The notes beneath the pieces were generated by a model. The model saw only the letters and a program-made list of their open reading frames with translations. It searched no databases and was not told where the DNA came from. This document shows, one piece after another, positions 16,886-25,976 of a DNA stretch of 64,000 nt. Within the stretch, counting starts at the first letter, position 1, and each line of letters starts with the position of its first letter. The stretch covers positions 2,361,001-2,425,000 of the forward strand of contig NZ_CP072308.1 in the NCBI RefSeq assembly GCF_017726655.1, read 5' to 3'. Source of the DNA: Agrobacterium tumefaciens. Lineage in GTDB: Bacteria > Pseudomonadota > Alphaproteobacteria > Rhizobiales > Rhizobiaceae. Position numbers and translations under genes: made by a program.

Positions 16886-18061
16886 TTATCTGAAGGGGTC
16901 CGCCGCATCACGTAGTCCGTCGCCGAAGAAATTAAAGGCCAGGATGACGAGAACGACCGGGATCGTCGGGATGAGAAGCCACGGATATAGCGCAATGACG
17001 CTGACGCTGCGCGCCTCCGTGAGCAGAATTCCCCAACTTGTGATCGGTGGCCGAAGACCGAGGCCGAGGAAGCTCAACGCAGTCTCGCCGAGGATCATGC
17101 CGGGAATGGTGAGCGTCGCCGAAGCGATGAGATGTGACATGAAGCCGGGAATGAGGTGTCGGCCAATGATGCGCGAAGTTCCGGCGCCCATCAATTGTGC
17201 TGACAAAACATAGTCTTCTTCGCGAAGCGCCAGCAGTTTGGAACGCACGGCGCGCGCAAGGCCCGTCCAGTCCAGCATGCCGAGAATAATGGTGATGCCG
17301 AGATAGACGAGGATGGGGCTCCAGGTCACCGGCATGATTGCGGCGAGCGCCAGCCAGAGCGGAATGCTCGGAATGGATTGCAGCACCTCGATGATGCGCT
17401 GGACGATCAGGTCGAATGTGCCGCCGCGATATCCCGCGAGACCACCGATCACAATGCCGAGAACGAAGCTCATCGCGACGCCGAGAAGGCCGATAGTCAA
17501 CGAAATGCGCGCGCCGTAGATGATGCGGGAAAGCACGTCACGGCCGAGCCGGTCGGTGCCAAGCAGGAACATTTCTCCGCCTTCGGCCGGGCAGACGAAG
17601 TGGGTTCTGCCTTCAAACAGGCCCCAGAAACGATAGGTGTCACCCTTGCAGAAGAAGCGCAGCGGCTGGATATCCGTTGGCACGTCGCGGTAGACGCGCC
17701 GCAGATTATCCATGTCGAGCGTCATCTCGCGGCCATAAACGAAGGGCCCGACAAATTTTCCGTCGTTGAAGAGATGAATGGACTGCGGCGGCGCGTAGAT
17801 ATGATCGATGTTGCGGGTGTGCAGATTATAGGGCGCAAGGAATTCGCAGATGAGGATGGACAGATAAAGCACCAGCAGAAAAGCGCCGGACCAGACGGCA
17901 ATCTTGTGCTGGCGGAACTGCCACCACATCAGGCGCAGCTGCGACGCCTTGCTGAAGGCGGCCATGCCCGATGTGTTGGGTTCGATCAGAGAAGGATCGA
18001 AAGGCGCTGTCGAGACATAATGGGGAAGGGCGTCGCCGGGCTTCGGGATGGATGAAGTCAT
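16886..18061 (-). CDS. ABC transporter permease, OppC/YejE type
   Basis: 391-residue permease. A long cytoplasmic N-terminus leads to a first membrane segment near residues 57-77, then a periplasmic stretch of about 90 residues, longer than in common OppC proteins and like YejE. Five further segments follow. The ATPase-docking loop is visible as LREEDYVLSAQLMGAGTSRIIGRH. The start overlaps the previous permease stop (ATGA). It is the fourth gene of an ATPase - binding protein - permease - permease operon. The glycosyltransferase operon continues 73 bases downstream. Confidence 0.88.
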   Translation of the reverse strand: MTSSIPKPGDALPHYVSTAPFDPSLIEPNTSGMAAFSKASQLRLMWWQFRQHKIAVWSGAFLLVLYLSILICEFLAPYNLHTRNIDHIYAPPQSIHLFNDGKFVGPFVYGREMTLDMDNLRRVYRDVPTDIQPLRFFCKGDTYRFWGLFEGRTHFVCPAEGGEMFLLGTDRLGRDVLSRIIYGARISLTIGLLGVAMSFVLGIVIGGLAGYRGGTFDLIVQRIIEVLQSIPSIPLWLALAAIMPVTWSPILVYLGITIILGMLDWTGLARAVRSKLLALREEDYVLSAQLMGAGTSRIIGRHLIPGFMSHLIASATLTIPGMILGETALSFLGLGLRPPITSWGILLTEARSVSVIALYPWLLIPTIPVVLVILAFNFFGDGLRDAADPFR

Positions 18062-19056
18062 TTGACGTTACCACCTCCAAAGCGGATTCGGGGATCGAGT
18101 ATGGCAAGGGCTATGTCCGAAACCAGAACGCCGATGACCGTCAGGAAGGCAAGGAACATCAGGAACGAGCCGGCCAGATACATGTCCTGACTCTGCAACG
18201 CCCTGATCAGCATCGGGCCGGTTGTTTCCAGCGACAGGACGACCGCTGTGATTTCCGCTCCCGATATAATGGCGGGCAGGATAGAGCCGATATCCGAGAT
18301 GAAGAAGTTGAGAGCCATGCGTAGCGGATATTTGGTCAGCACCTTAAAGGGGTGCAGACCCTTGGCGCGAGCGGTCACCACATATTGTTTCTGCAGCTCA
18401 TCCAGAAGGTTGGCGCGCAGCCGACGGATCATGCCGGCGGTGCCCGCCGTGCCAATGATGAGCACCGGTATCCAGATATGCTCGAGGATCGACTTGAACT
18501 TCGCCCAGCTCATCGCCTGATTGAGGTACTCCCGGTCCATCAGGTGGCCGATGGAGATGCCGAACCAGATGTTGGCGAAATACATCAGGATCAACGCCAA
18601 CATGAAGTTTGGAATGGCGATGCCGAGCAGGCCGAGGAAGGTGAGGCCATAATCGCCCCAGCTGTATTTGTGGGTGGCGGAATAGATGCCGATCGGGAAG
18701 GCAATGAGCCACGTGACGATGATCGTCAGGAAGGACACGAGCACCGTCAGCCAGAGGCGGTCGCCCACGACATCGCTGACGGGCAGCTGATATTCGAAGG
18801 AATATCCGAAATCGCCGACCAACATACCCGTCGCCCAGCGGAAGTAGCGGATCGGTGCAGGCTGGTCGAAACCATAGCGGGCGCGCAACTCCTCGATTTC
18901 AGCAAGGTTCGCCGTCTCGCCCATGGCGCGCAACTCGGCGACATAACTTTCGAAATAGTCACCCGGCGGCAGCTCGATGATGGTGAAGACAAGCATCGAA
19001 ATCAGGATCAGCGTTGGGATCATGACGAGGATGCGCTTTAAAATATACCGCAGCAT
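18058..19056 (-). CDS. ABC transporter permease, OppB/YejB type
   Basis: 332 residues from ATG 19056, one base after the TGA of the binding-protein gene; the N-terminus MLRYILKRILVMIPTLILIS is the standard first helix of OppB-type permeases. About six membrane segments. The docking loop reads VVTARAKGLHPFKVLTKYPLR near residues 230-250. The last four bases overlap the next permease. Together they form the channel of a family-5 (dipeptide/oligopeptide/nickel type) importer, whose real substrate may be a peptide, an opine-like compound or an oligosaccharide. Confidence 0.88.
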   Translation of the reverse strand: MLRYILKRILVMIPTLILISMLVFTIIELPPGDYFESYVAELRAMGETANLAEIEELRARYGFDQPAPIRYFRWATGMLVGDFGYSFEYQLPVSDVVGDRLWLTVLVSFLTIIVTWLIAFPIGIYSATHKYSWGDYGLTFLGLLGIAIPNFMLALILMYFANIWFGISIGHLMDREYLNQAMSWAKFKSILEHIWIPVLIIGTAGTAGMIRRLRANLLDELQKQYVVTARAKGLHPFKVLTKYPLRMALNFFISDIGSILPAIISGAEITAVVLSLETTGPMLIRALQSQDMYLAGSFLMFLAFLTVIGVLVSDIALAILDPRIRFGGGNVK

Positions 19057-19057
19057 A

Positions 19058-20959
19058 TCAGGCCTCTCCGTCATACCAGAACGTATCCGGCATGTAGACG
19101 CCGAGATACGATGTCGGTTCATAACCGAAAAGCGCCTTGTCCGGCACGTTTCGCATGCGCTTCACATGGACAACCGGTTGCAGCGCGCCGTTGACAATGC
19201 CGATGGAAAAGACCTGCTGGGTGTAAACGCCAAGCATTTCCAGCCAGATCGCCTCGCGTTCTTCCTCTGTCACGCTTCTGCGCCAGGTCTTCAGGAGATC
19301 GAGCAGATGGGCTGCTTCCTTCAGGTCGGGCTCCTTCCCCTCGCGGCCGCCCGAGAGATAGTGAATGCCCCAGACCGGCCATTGAAGCTGGTCGTCGCCT
19401 GTGGGGGCAAGCCCTGACGGCAGCATGTCGGCCGTGGGCACGCCATTATCCATCCCCATCCACACCGACATCAAGACTTCGCCGCCCATGGCGCGCTTTC
19501 GGAAAACATCACGCTGGGTAGGACGAACGGAAACCGCGATGCCGATATGCCGCCAGTGGTCCGTGACCAGCTCCATCACGTCGGTTTCCAGCGTGCTTTC
19601 GCCCGTGGTCTCGACGATAATGTAAGCCGGGCGGCCGTCCGGCAGAAGACGAAGGCCGGCATCGTCGCGTTTGTCGAGACCGACCTCATCGAGCAATCTA
19701 TTTGCCGCTGCGCGGTCAAAGGCGCTCCAGGCGTCCGCAAATTCCTGCCGGTAAAGCGGGCTTTCCGGTAGAACGGTGTCGGCGCTTTCCTTGGCGAGCC
19801 CGTAAAAGCAGACCATGTTGATTTCGTGCCGGTTGATGGCAAGCGACAGAGCGCGGCGCACACGCACGTCCTGGAACGTGCTTCGCCAGACCGGATCGGC
19901 GCAGTTGAGATTTGGCAGGAGCGCGATGCGCGAGCCCTGGGAGCGCTTGTAGAGATTAACCTTCAGGGGAAAACGCTTCTCCGCGTCCTTCAGGAACGTG
20001 TAATCGGCAAAATCGAGGCCGAAATATTGCAGGTCGCTATCGCCCGAGGCTGTCTTGGCGGAAATGATGTCGGACGAGGTGACGTTCAGCAGGAAGCGGT
20101 CGAGATAGGGCAGTTGCAGCCCGTTTTCATCGACGCGGTGGTAGTAGGGATTGCGTTCGAAGACGAATTGTTCGGCCGGTGGTGCGGTGGTGTTGCGCCA
20201 GGCGTCAAGTGTTGGCAGAGCAGGGTTTTCCGGGCGCACCTGCCGCGACATCTTGATGTGCAGACCGCTCCAGTCATCCGCCTTGTTTTTCTTGATGAGC
20301 TTGGCGAGGTTTTCCGGCGTCTGATATTTGACGTGGAACTGCTTCATGTACGCGGCTGGCAAGAACAGCCGCGCCGGCGACGCTGCCGCAAGCTTCGCCA
20401 GAAAATCCGGGTTCGGGCCATCCCAGCTGTAACGCACGGTCAGCTTGTCGATCACCTCGATCTGGGGTGGCTTGTTGTTGACGAGAAGCTCGATTGGCGG
20501 GCCACCCTTGTGGATTTCCTTATTGAGAGCGACATCCTCCCAGAAATAGCGAAAATCCTCTGACGTGAAATCGCTGCCATCGGACCATTTGTGGCCCTCA
20601 CGCAGCTTGAAGGTGAAGATGCGCTCTTCCTGGACCTCGTAGCTTTCGAGGATATCCGGATGCAGCTCGAATTTCTCATCATATCCGACGAGCCGGGCAT
20701 AGTTGCTGATGGGCATCAGGCGGATATCTCGCTGCCCACCGATCAGCATGCGCACCGTGCCGCCGTGTTTTCCGGGCTCGCGTCCGAGCGCTTTCACGTC
20801 GATCACACGCGGGTTTTTCGGCAGCCGGTCGGCGACGCCCGGTAATTCGCCTTTCTCGCGCTTTTCCTTGAAGTAGTCAGGATCAACATAAGCGGCGCGC
20901 GCAAAGGCCGGCATAAAAACGGAGGCCAGAAGGGCAAGGGTGGTGCGACGCGTGATCAA
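19058..20959 (-). CDS. ABC transporter periplasmic binding protein, family 5
   Basis: 633 residues. The start is a TTG overlapping the upstream ATPase stop (TTGA); it opens ITRRTTLALLASVFMPAFARA, a signal peptide with a twin-Arg pair that could use Sec or Tat, with cleavage near residue 22. The mature part is a large SBP_bac_5 protein with the landmark FKLREGHKWSDGSDFTSED at about residues 116-134, and is longer than typical DppA, close to the YejA-like and oligosaccharide-binding branch. It sets the specificity of the transporter encoded around it. Its ligand cannot be read from sequence; the neighbouring glycosyltransferases make a glycan fragment possible. Confidence 0.88.
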   Translation of the reverse strand: MITRRTTLALLASVFMPAFARAAYVDPDYFKEKREKGELPGVADRLPKNPRVIDVKALGREPGKHGGTVRMLIGGQRDIRLMPISNYARLVGYDEKFELHPDILESYEVQEERIFTFKLREGHKWSDGSDFTSEDFRYFWEDVALNKEIHKGGPPIELLVNNKPPQIEVIDKLTVRYSWDGPNPDFLAKLAAASPARLFLPAAYMKQFHVKYQTPENLAKLIKKNKADDWSGLHIKMSRQVRPENPALPTLDAWRNTTAPPAEQFVFERNPYYHRVDENGLQLPYLDRFLLNVTSSDIISAKTASGDSDLQYFGLDFADYTFLKDAEKRFPLKVNLYKRSQGSRIALLPNLNCADPVWRSTFQDVRVRRALSLAINRHEINMVCFYGLAKESADTVLPESPLYRQEFADAWSAFDRAAANRLLDEVGLDKRDDAGLRLLPDGRPAYIIVETTGESTLETDVMELVTDHWRHIGIAVSVRPTQRDVFRKRAMGGEVLMSVWMGMDNGVPTADMLPSGLAPTGDDQLQWPVWGIHYLSGGREGKEPDLKEAAHLLDLLKTWRRSVTEEEREAIWLEMLGVYTQQVFSIGIVNGALQPVVHVKRMRNVPDKALFGYEPTSYLGVYMPDTFWYDGEA

Positions 20960-22848
20960 GGGCGAAGCTCCCTGATATCGGCATTGCCGTTGGCCAGCAC
21001 GAAATGACCCTCGCCGAGGTCGGCTGAAACCATCTGGCCGTCGCCGTCATCCCGGAATTGTTTGCCCCAGTCGAATTTGCCCGTCGCGCTGATTTTGCCG
21101 ATGGTGCTAAAATCAAGCGGGCGATCGAGATCGGGGAAGGGCACGGCTGCGAGCAGCGATTTTGTATAGGGGTGGACGGGAGCGCGCATCAGGCTCTCGC
21201 GCGGCGCCAGCTCCACGATACGGCCTTCACACATGACAGCTACACGGTCCGCCATATAGTCCACGACCGCCAGATTGTGCGAGATGAAGAGATAGGTCAG
21301 CCCGAGATCCTGCTGCAAGTCCTTCAGTAGATTGAGGATTTGTGCCTGCACGGACACGTCGAGGGCAGAAACGGGTTCATCGCAGATCAGCAGTTCCGGT
21401 CCGAGTGCCAGCGCCCTGGCAATACCGATACGCTGCCGCTGGCCACCGGAGAAGCTGTGCGGATAACGGTTCAGTGCGCTTTCGCCAAGGCCGATCGCCC
21501 TGACCAGACCGCGAACTTTTTCCGCCCGGTATTTGGCGTCGCCGCGTCCATGGATTTCAAGCGGTTCGCTCAGAATGTTGCCGATGGTCATGCGCGGCGA
21601 GAGCGAGGAAATCGGGTCCTGGAAGACCATCTGTATCTTCGAGCGAAGCTCTTTCAGCTCGCCGTCCTTGGCATTGAGCACATCGATATCGCCTTCCTTC
21701 CGATGGAAAGTTATCGAGCCCTCATCGGGGCGAACCGCGCGCATCAGGATTTTGCTGACGGTTGTTTTGCCGCTGCCGCTTTCGCCGACCAGGCCGAGAC
21801 ATTCGCCACGGCGGATTTCGAAACTGACGCTATCGACAGCCTTCGTCGCATTGGCAGCGCCTTTGCGGAACCAGCTCGATTTGCGGGTCGTGAAGGTCTT
21901 GCTGATATTGTCTACCGTCAGCAGCGGGCCTGGGGTCTTGTTAACCGCGGCGGTCTTCTTGCCGACCAGACTTTCGTGGTCGATGTTGATTTCACGCAGC
22001 GCCTTCAGCCTTTCGCCCGGCTTCATGTCGAAGTGAGGCACAGCCGCCATCAGCCCCTTCAGATAAGGGTGGGCAGGCGCCTTGAAAATGTCGTCGACGG
22101 TGCCGGCTTCCATGATTTCGCCCTGATAGATCACGGCAACCTCGTCGGCGATGTTTGCCACCACGCCCAGATCGTGGGTGATGAGCAGCATGCTCATGTT
22201 GAGCCGGCTCTGAAGATCGCGCAGCAGTTTCAGAATCTGCGCCTGTATCGTCACATCAAGCGCGGTCGTCGGCTCATCGGCGATGAGAAGTGCCGGACGA
22301 CAGATGAGCGCCATGGCGATCATCGCGCGCTGTCGCATGCCGCCCGACAGTTCGAACGGGTACATGTTCACGACCTTCTTTGGATTCGAAAAGCCGACGA
22401 GGTCGAGGGTCTCGTACATTTTTTCAGCACGCTCTGCCGGTGACAGGATGCTGTGAATGCGAAGCGCTTCATCGATCTGGTTGCCGATTGTGTGCAGCGG
22501 CGAAAAGGAGGTCATGGGTTCCTGAAAGATCAGGCCGATGCGATTGCCGCGGATCGAGCGTATTTCCCGTCCATCCTTCGGCAATTGCAAGAGATCGACG
22601 GGGCCGGCGGCGGCATTTTCTGGATCGGTAAAGAGCACGCGGCCGCTCACCCGCGCCGTCTTGGGATGAATGCCCATGATCGTCTGGCCGATGACCGACT
22701 TGCCTGAGCCGGATTCGCCCACCAAGGCTGTCACTTTTCCCGGAAGAATGCGAAGGCTGGTGTCCCTGACGGCATCGATGGTGCCGCCCATGAGAGAAAA
22801 TGAGACCCGCAGATTTTCGATACGGAGCAAATCTGCGCCAGCGCTCAT
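20956..22848 (-). CDS. ABC transporter ATPase, two fused nucleotide-binding domains (YejF/GsiA type)
   Basis: 630 residues holding two full OppD/OppF-like ATPase domains. First domain: Walker A GESGSGKSV near 42, signature LSGGMRQR near 167, Walker B LLIADEPTT near 189. Second domain: Walker A GESGSGKTT near 353, signature FSGGQRQR near 470, Walker B LLICDEPVS near 493. An oligopeptide-type C-terminal extension (HPYTKSLLAAVPFPD) follows the second domain, and a similar HPYLKGLMAAVPH follows the first. It is first in the operon, which runs to the glycosyltransferases. It energises the permeases at 16886 and 18058. Confidence 0.92.
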   Translation of the reverse strand: MSAGADLLRIENLRVSFSLMGGTIDAVRDTSLRILPGKVTALVGESGSGKSVIGQTIMGIHPKTARVSGRVLFTDPENAAAGPVDLLQLPKDGREIRSIRGNRIGLIFQEPMTSFSPLHTIGNQIDEALRIHSILSPAERAEKMYETLDLVGFSNPKKVVNMYPFELSGGMRQRAMIAMALICRPALLIADEPTTALDVTIQAQILKLLRDLQSRLNMSMLLITHDLGVVANIADEVAVIYQGEIMEAGTVDDIFKAPAHPYLKGLMAAVPHFDMKPGERLKALREINIDHESLVGKKTAAVNKTPGPLLTVDNISKTFTTRKSSWFRKGAANATKAVDSVSFEIRRGECLGLVGESGSGKTTVSKILMRAVRPDEGSITFHRKEGDIDVLNAKDGELKELRSKIQMVFQDPISSLSPRMTIGNILSEPLEIHGRGDAKYRAEKVRGLVRAIGLGESALNRYPHSFSGGQRQRIGIARALALGPELLICDEPVSALDVSVQAQILNLLKDLQQDLGLTYLFISHNLAVVDYMADRVAVMCEGRIVELAPRESLMRAPVHPYTKSLLAAVPFPDLDRPLDFSTIGKISATGKFDWGKQFRDDGDGQMVSADLGEGHFVLANGNADIRELRP

Positions 22849-22951
22849 GCCAAAGTGTTCCTTGCCGTCTCTCTATCGTTGCCTTGTGACAATTGCTCAG
22901 GAGGGCTTAAATTCACGTTATCGTAGGGCTTGTTGTCTGTCTATGCCTCTG

Positions 22952-22967
22952 AAACAATGAATTGTTT
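22952..22967. promoter_or_regulatory. Palindrome in the divergent promoter region
   Basis: AAACAAT and ATTGTTT (22952-22958, 22961-22967) are perfect arms around GA, in the 209-base gap between the divergent ABC ATPase and GT32 genes. It may be an operator for one or both. No regulator gene lies next to it. Confidence 0.3.
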
Positions 22968-23057
22968 AGCAAATTCAAAGCCGGCTTCCGAAATGCGGTG
23001 CCTGCCTCATGCCTTTTGTTTGACCATAAGTTAACGAGCCTTTCTGGACGAGGATCC

Positions 23058-24020
23058 ATGCCCGATAAGAAATATTACGACGGCCAGCTGGAGAAAGCCC
23101 GTCAGTTGCAAACTGATGGCCAATATGCGGAAGCGCATGCGCTTCTCCTATCACTGGCTGCAGCAAAAGATGCGCACCTGATGGGGGAGCAGACCGTGCT
23201 TGGCCTGCCGCGCCGGCTGCATGCGGCAAGGTTGCGGCTTGCCAAGGCCGAAGGTGATCTGGTCGCCAGGATCGGGTATCAATATACGCTGGTTCCGCCG
23301 CCGCAGGCGCTGGAGAAATATGCGCGGTTTTCCACGGAGGAGCGCCGCTTGATCAGCCTCAAAAGCCGCGAGCCCGTGCCAAGATGTATCCACCAGATAT
23401 GGATCGGAAACAAACCGCCCCCCGTGTCGGTTGAGGCCTGGGCGGCGCACGCTGCGAAGCACGGCTATGACTATCGCCTCTGGCGCGAGGCCGATCTGGA
23501 GCGGGAAGGGGTCTTATCGAACGGCGTCTTTAAGGCGATGCTGGATGAAGGCGATTATCCGGGCGCGGTGGATGTTGCCCGTTACATCCTGCTGGAGCGT
23601 TTTGGCGGGATCTATCTTGACTGCGACTGGTATCCGGCCAGCGACGATGTGAGCTTTGACGCCTTTCTCCCTCTGGTGGGGTTGACGGTGTTCGATGAAA
23701 AAACGCCGCGCGACACGGGGCAGGGCAGCACGCTGCTTGCCAATTCCTTCATTGCTACACCTGTTGGCCATCCGGTCTTCCGCAAGATGCTCGAGTCATT
23801 TCCAGGGATTTTGAGGGACATGCCGCGTGCGCCGGCCTGGTGGTCCACCGGCCCGCTGATCTTCACCATCACAGCGCGAGCGGGAAGCATCAGCCTTGCG
23901 CCGGCGGGTTTCGTCGCCGCGTCTCTTCAGGATCGCGCGCCCTTTGAAGAGGTCGAGGCGATCAGACGCACACTTTCGAACGCGGCGAGCGGCATGCTCA
24001 TCGCCTGGAAATCATGGTGA
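23058..24020 (+). CDS. Glycosyltransferase family 32 (capsule-type sugar transferase)
   Basis: 320 residues from ATG 23058, preceded by ACGAGG; the longer in-frame reading from 22962 has no family match. An N-terminal roughly 110 residues look like a helical TPR-like lead (LEKARQLQTDGQYAEAHALL). The GT32 domain starts near IPRCIHQIWIG, with WREADLE and the metal-binding DXD in YLDCDWYP near residue 194. Such enzymes use a nucleotide sugar to extend capsular or O-antigen glycans. The 3' end overlaps the convergent deacetylase gene by nine bases. Confidence 0.85.
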   Translation: MPDKKYYDGQLEKARQLQTDGQYAEAHALLLSLAAAKDAHLMGEQTVLGLPRRLHAARLRLAKAEGDLVARIGYQYTLVPPPQALEKYARFSTEERRLISLKSREPVPRCIHQIWIGNKPPPVSVEAWAAHAAKHGYDYRLWREADLEREGVLSNGVFKAMLDEGDYPGAVDVARYILLERFGGIYLDCDWYPASDDVSFDAFLPLVGLTVFDEKTPRDTGQGSTLLANSFIATPVGHPVFRKMLESFPGILRDMPRAPAWWSTGPLIFTITARAGSISLAPAGFVAASLQDRAPFEEVEAIRRTLSNAASGMLIAWKSW

Positions 24021-24755
24021 GATGTTGTCGACGAGGTCCTTCGAAGACCGCCAGCGGGCGGCCGGATGACCGCAGGTGACCTCGAAAAGCCGTCTCAGGA
24101 AATCCCAAACCGCGCCATCATGCACGAGATGATGGGCAAGGATCCCGGTCGCAGCGCCGCTTTCGGCTGCGCTCAGAATACGGGCGGCGGTTTCTGCGAA
24201 TAGCACATCAGCGTCGCGACCACCTCGGCTACCGTGCCAGTCAATCACGTCAACATGGGTGTTCAGGCGTGGCGGAAGACCGGGTTTCTCCGGACCGAAA
24301 ACGGAGAGGGCGCGGTAGCCAAGACCCGCCAGCCTTTCCACGATACCGGCGTCGATGCGGTTCCATGGTGGCACGAGCATTGGCACGAAACGGCTGCCAT
24401 GCAAATCGCGCAGCTTTTCAAGCCCGGACTGCAATTCGTCAAGCACTACAGCAGCCTCACGATGCGATCCGAGTTCCTGCTTCTTTTCTTTTTCGCTGGC
24501 ATAGTTCGTGTGCGACCAACCGTGGACGGCAACCTTCGCGATAAGCGAAGCCTCAAGATGGCGTGCGAGTTTCTCCGTCGTCTTTTCGGGAATGACCGCG
24601 AGCGTCACTGGAGCGCTGAAGTCGGCGCAGAGATCGAGCAGCGTATCGAGTGCCGGTGTCGGTTCCACCGCATCGTCGTCCCGAAGCCAGAGATCGGCCT
24701 TTATGCCGCGCCGGCTGCATTCATCCAATGCCGCGTTAAGTTTTTCCAGACTCAT
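24012..24755 (-). CDS. Polysaccharide deacetylase-family protein
   Basis: 247 residues. LWLRDDDAVEPTPALDTLL supplies the catalytic and metal Asp of NodB-homology motif 1, and VHGWSHTNYAS the H-X3-H of motif 2; PVTLAVIPE, FVPMLVPPWNRID and VDVIDWHG match later family strands. No signal peptide is seen, so it may be cytoplasmic like others found beside glycosyltransferases. It overlaps the glycosyltransferase gene upstream by four bases (ATGA), so the two are coupled. It may remove an N- or O-acetyl group from the glycan made here. Confidence 0.85.
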   Translation of the reverse strand: MSLEKLNAALDECSRRGIKADLWLRDDDAVEPTPALDTLLDLCADFSAPVTLAVIPEKTTEKLARHLEASLIAKVAVHGWSHTNYASEKEKKQELGSHREAAVVLDELQSGLEKLRDLHGSRFVPMLVPPWNRIDAGIVERLAGLGYRALSVFGPEKPGLPPRLNTHVDVIDWHGSRGGRDADVLFAETAARILSAAESGAATGILAHHLVHDGAVWDFLRRLFEVTCGHPAARWRSSKDLVDNISP

Positions 24756-25849
24756 GATCGTCGCGCCTTTGCCTGCAAAAGGATATGGTTCAGCTTCGCT
24801 GCGGCGTTTTCCAGAGATCGTTCATTGATGACGAATTGGCGGGCCGCTTTTGCCAGTTCCTCACGCTGCCTGTCATCGCCGAGCAGGGTCTTGATCGCCT
24901 CGGCATAAGCGGCTGTATCATTTTCCGGTGTCAGTAATCCTGTTGTGCCGGATTTTACCACTTCGGGAACACCGGCCACCTTTTCGGCCACGACGGGCAG
25001 GCCGGCAGCCTGCGCTTCGAGATAGGCGAGACCATAAGCCTCGCCATGGCCCGGCCAAACATAGAGGGATGCTCTTGAAAGAAGTGCCGCGATGTCTGTC
25101 GGGCTCTTTTCCCCATGCCAGACAAGGCGGTGATCGGGAAACACGCTGAACATACTCTCCACGGCCGTGCGTTCCGGGCCGTCGCCGACGATGTCCAGCG
25201 TCCAGCCGAGAGTTTCAGGCAATAAAGCGAGCGCTTCGGACAGGCTACGATAGCTTGAGAGCTTATCGCCCGCCCGCATCATGGCGACGGTGATGAGCCT
25301 TGATGGCCGTGGCCGGGGCGCGTTGCCGCGAAACGACCCGGCGTCGATAAAGGGTGGTAACATGGCCCATTGCAGGCTCGGGGAAGCGCGTACAAGCCCT
25401 TCACGATCCCGCGCGGTAAAGCAGATATTGACCGCGGCCCCGTTCAGTGCGGCGAGCAGCGCGTCCTGAACTGCCTGCCAACCCACATCGTTGCGTTTCG
25501 GCGAATAGGATGCCTCGGCCGTGACATAGGGGATGCCGAAACGCTTCACCAGTTCCGGTCCGAGCAGATCCGGGGCCTTGTAATAGGGATGGTAGCAGAA
25601 CCAGAGGTCCGGTGCGCCGTCCTGACGCCATAGCTCCGCGATCGTTTCGATTTCGAGCCTGGCCTCATCGGCAAGCAATGACCGTGCCGGCTCGTCCGGT
25701 TGTTTCAGAAAGCTGCGCAGTTCTGAAGCGACAAAAACCTCATGGCCACCCATCGTCATCGCCTTCATCAGCAAACGTGCCATCAGCCGGTCGCCGGAGG
25801 GAACGGGATGGTTGGGCGATTTGAGCGGCGCATAAAAGGCGATCTTCAT
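24752..25849 (-). CDS. Glycosyltransferase family 4
   Basis: 365 residues. The N-terminal region begins MKIAFYAPLKSPNHPVPSGDRLMARLL; the donor domain has LDIVGDGPER near residue 215 and the EX7E motif in HGEAYGLAYLEAQAAGLPVV near 275-290. It is first of a two-gene unit with the deacetylase, transcribed away from the nucleotide-sugar dehydrogenase gene. A short TTGACA lies in the 127-base divergent gap at 25910-25915 but has no clear matching -10. Role: transfer of a hexose or similar in glycan assembly. Confidence 0.87.
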   Translation of the reverse strand: MKIAFYAPLKSPNHPVPSGDRLMARLLMKAMTMGGHEVFVASELRSFLKQPDEPARSLLADEARLEIETIAELWRQDGAPDLWFCYHPYYKAPDLLGPELVKRFGIPYVTAEASYSPKRNDVGWQAVQDALLAALNGAAVNICFTARDREGLVRASPSLQWAMLPPFIDAGSFRGNAPRPRPSRLITVAMMRAGDKLSSYRSLSEALALLPETLGWTLDIVGDGPERTAVESMFSVFPDHRLVWHGEKSPTDIAALLSRASLYVWPGHGEAYGLAYLEAQAAGLPVVAEKVAGVPEVVKSGTTGLLTPENDTAAYAEAIKTLLGDDRQREELAKAARQFVINERSLENAAAKLNHILLQAKARRS

Positions 25850-25976
25850 GGCGATGGTTGTGCGTTGCCGACGGCTTGGGCGTCAACCGGAATTTGAAAG
25901 GGCCGAGCCTTGACAGGCTCCTCATTCTTGCCCAACTGAGAAGCATCTTTTGCACATGCGCGGAGCGTGACACGCT

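Noticed and set aside
21340..22443. 367-codon plus-strand frame opposite the ABC ATPase
   Set aside because: The opposite strand carries two full sets of Walker motifs.
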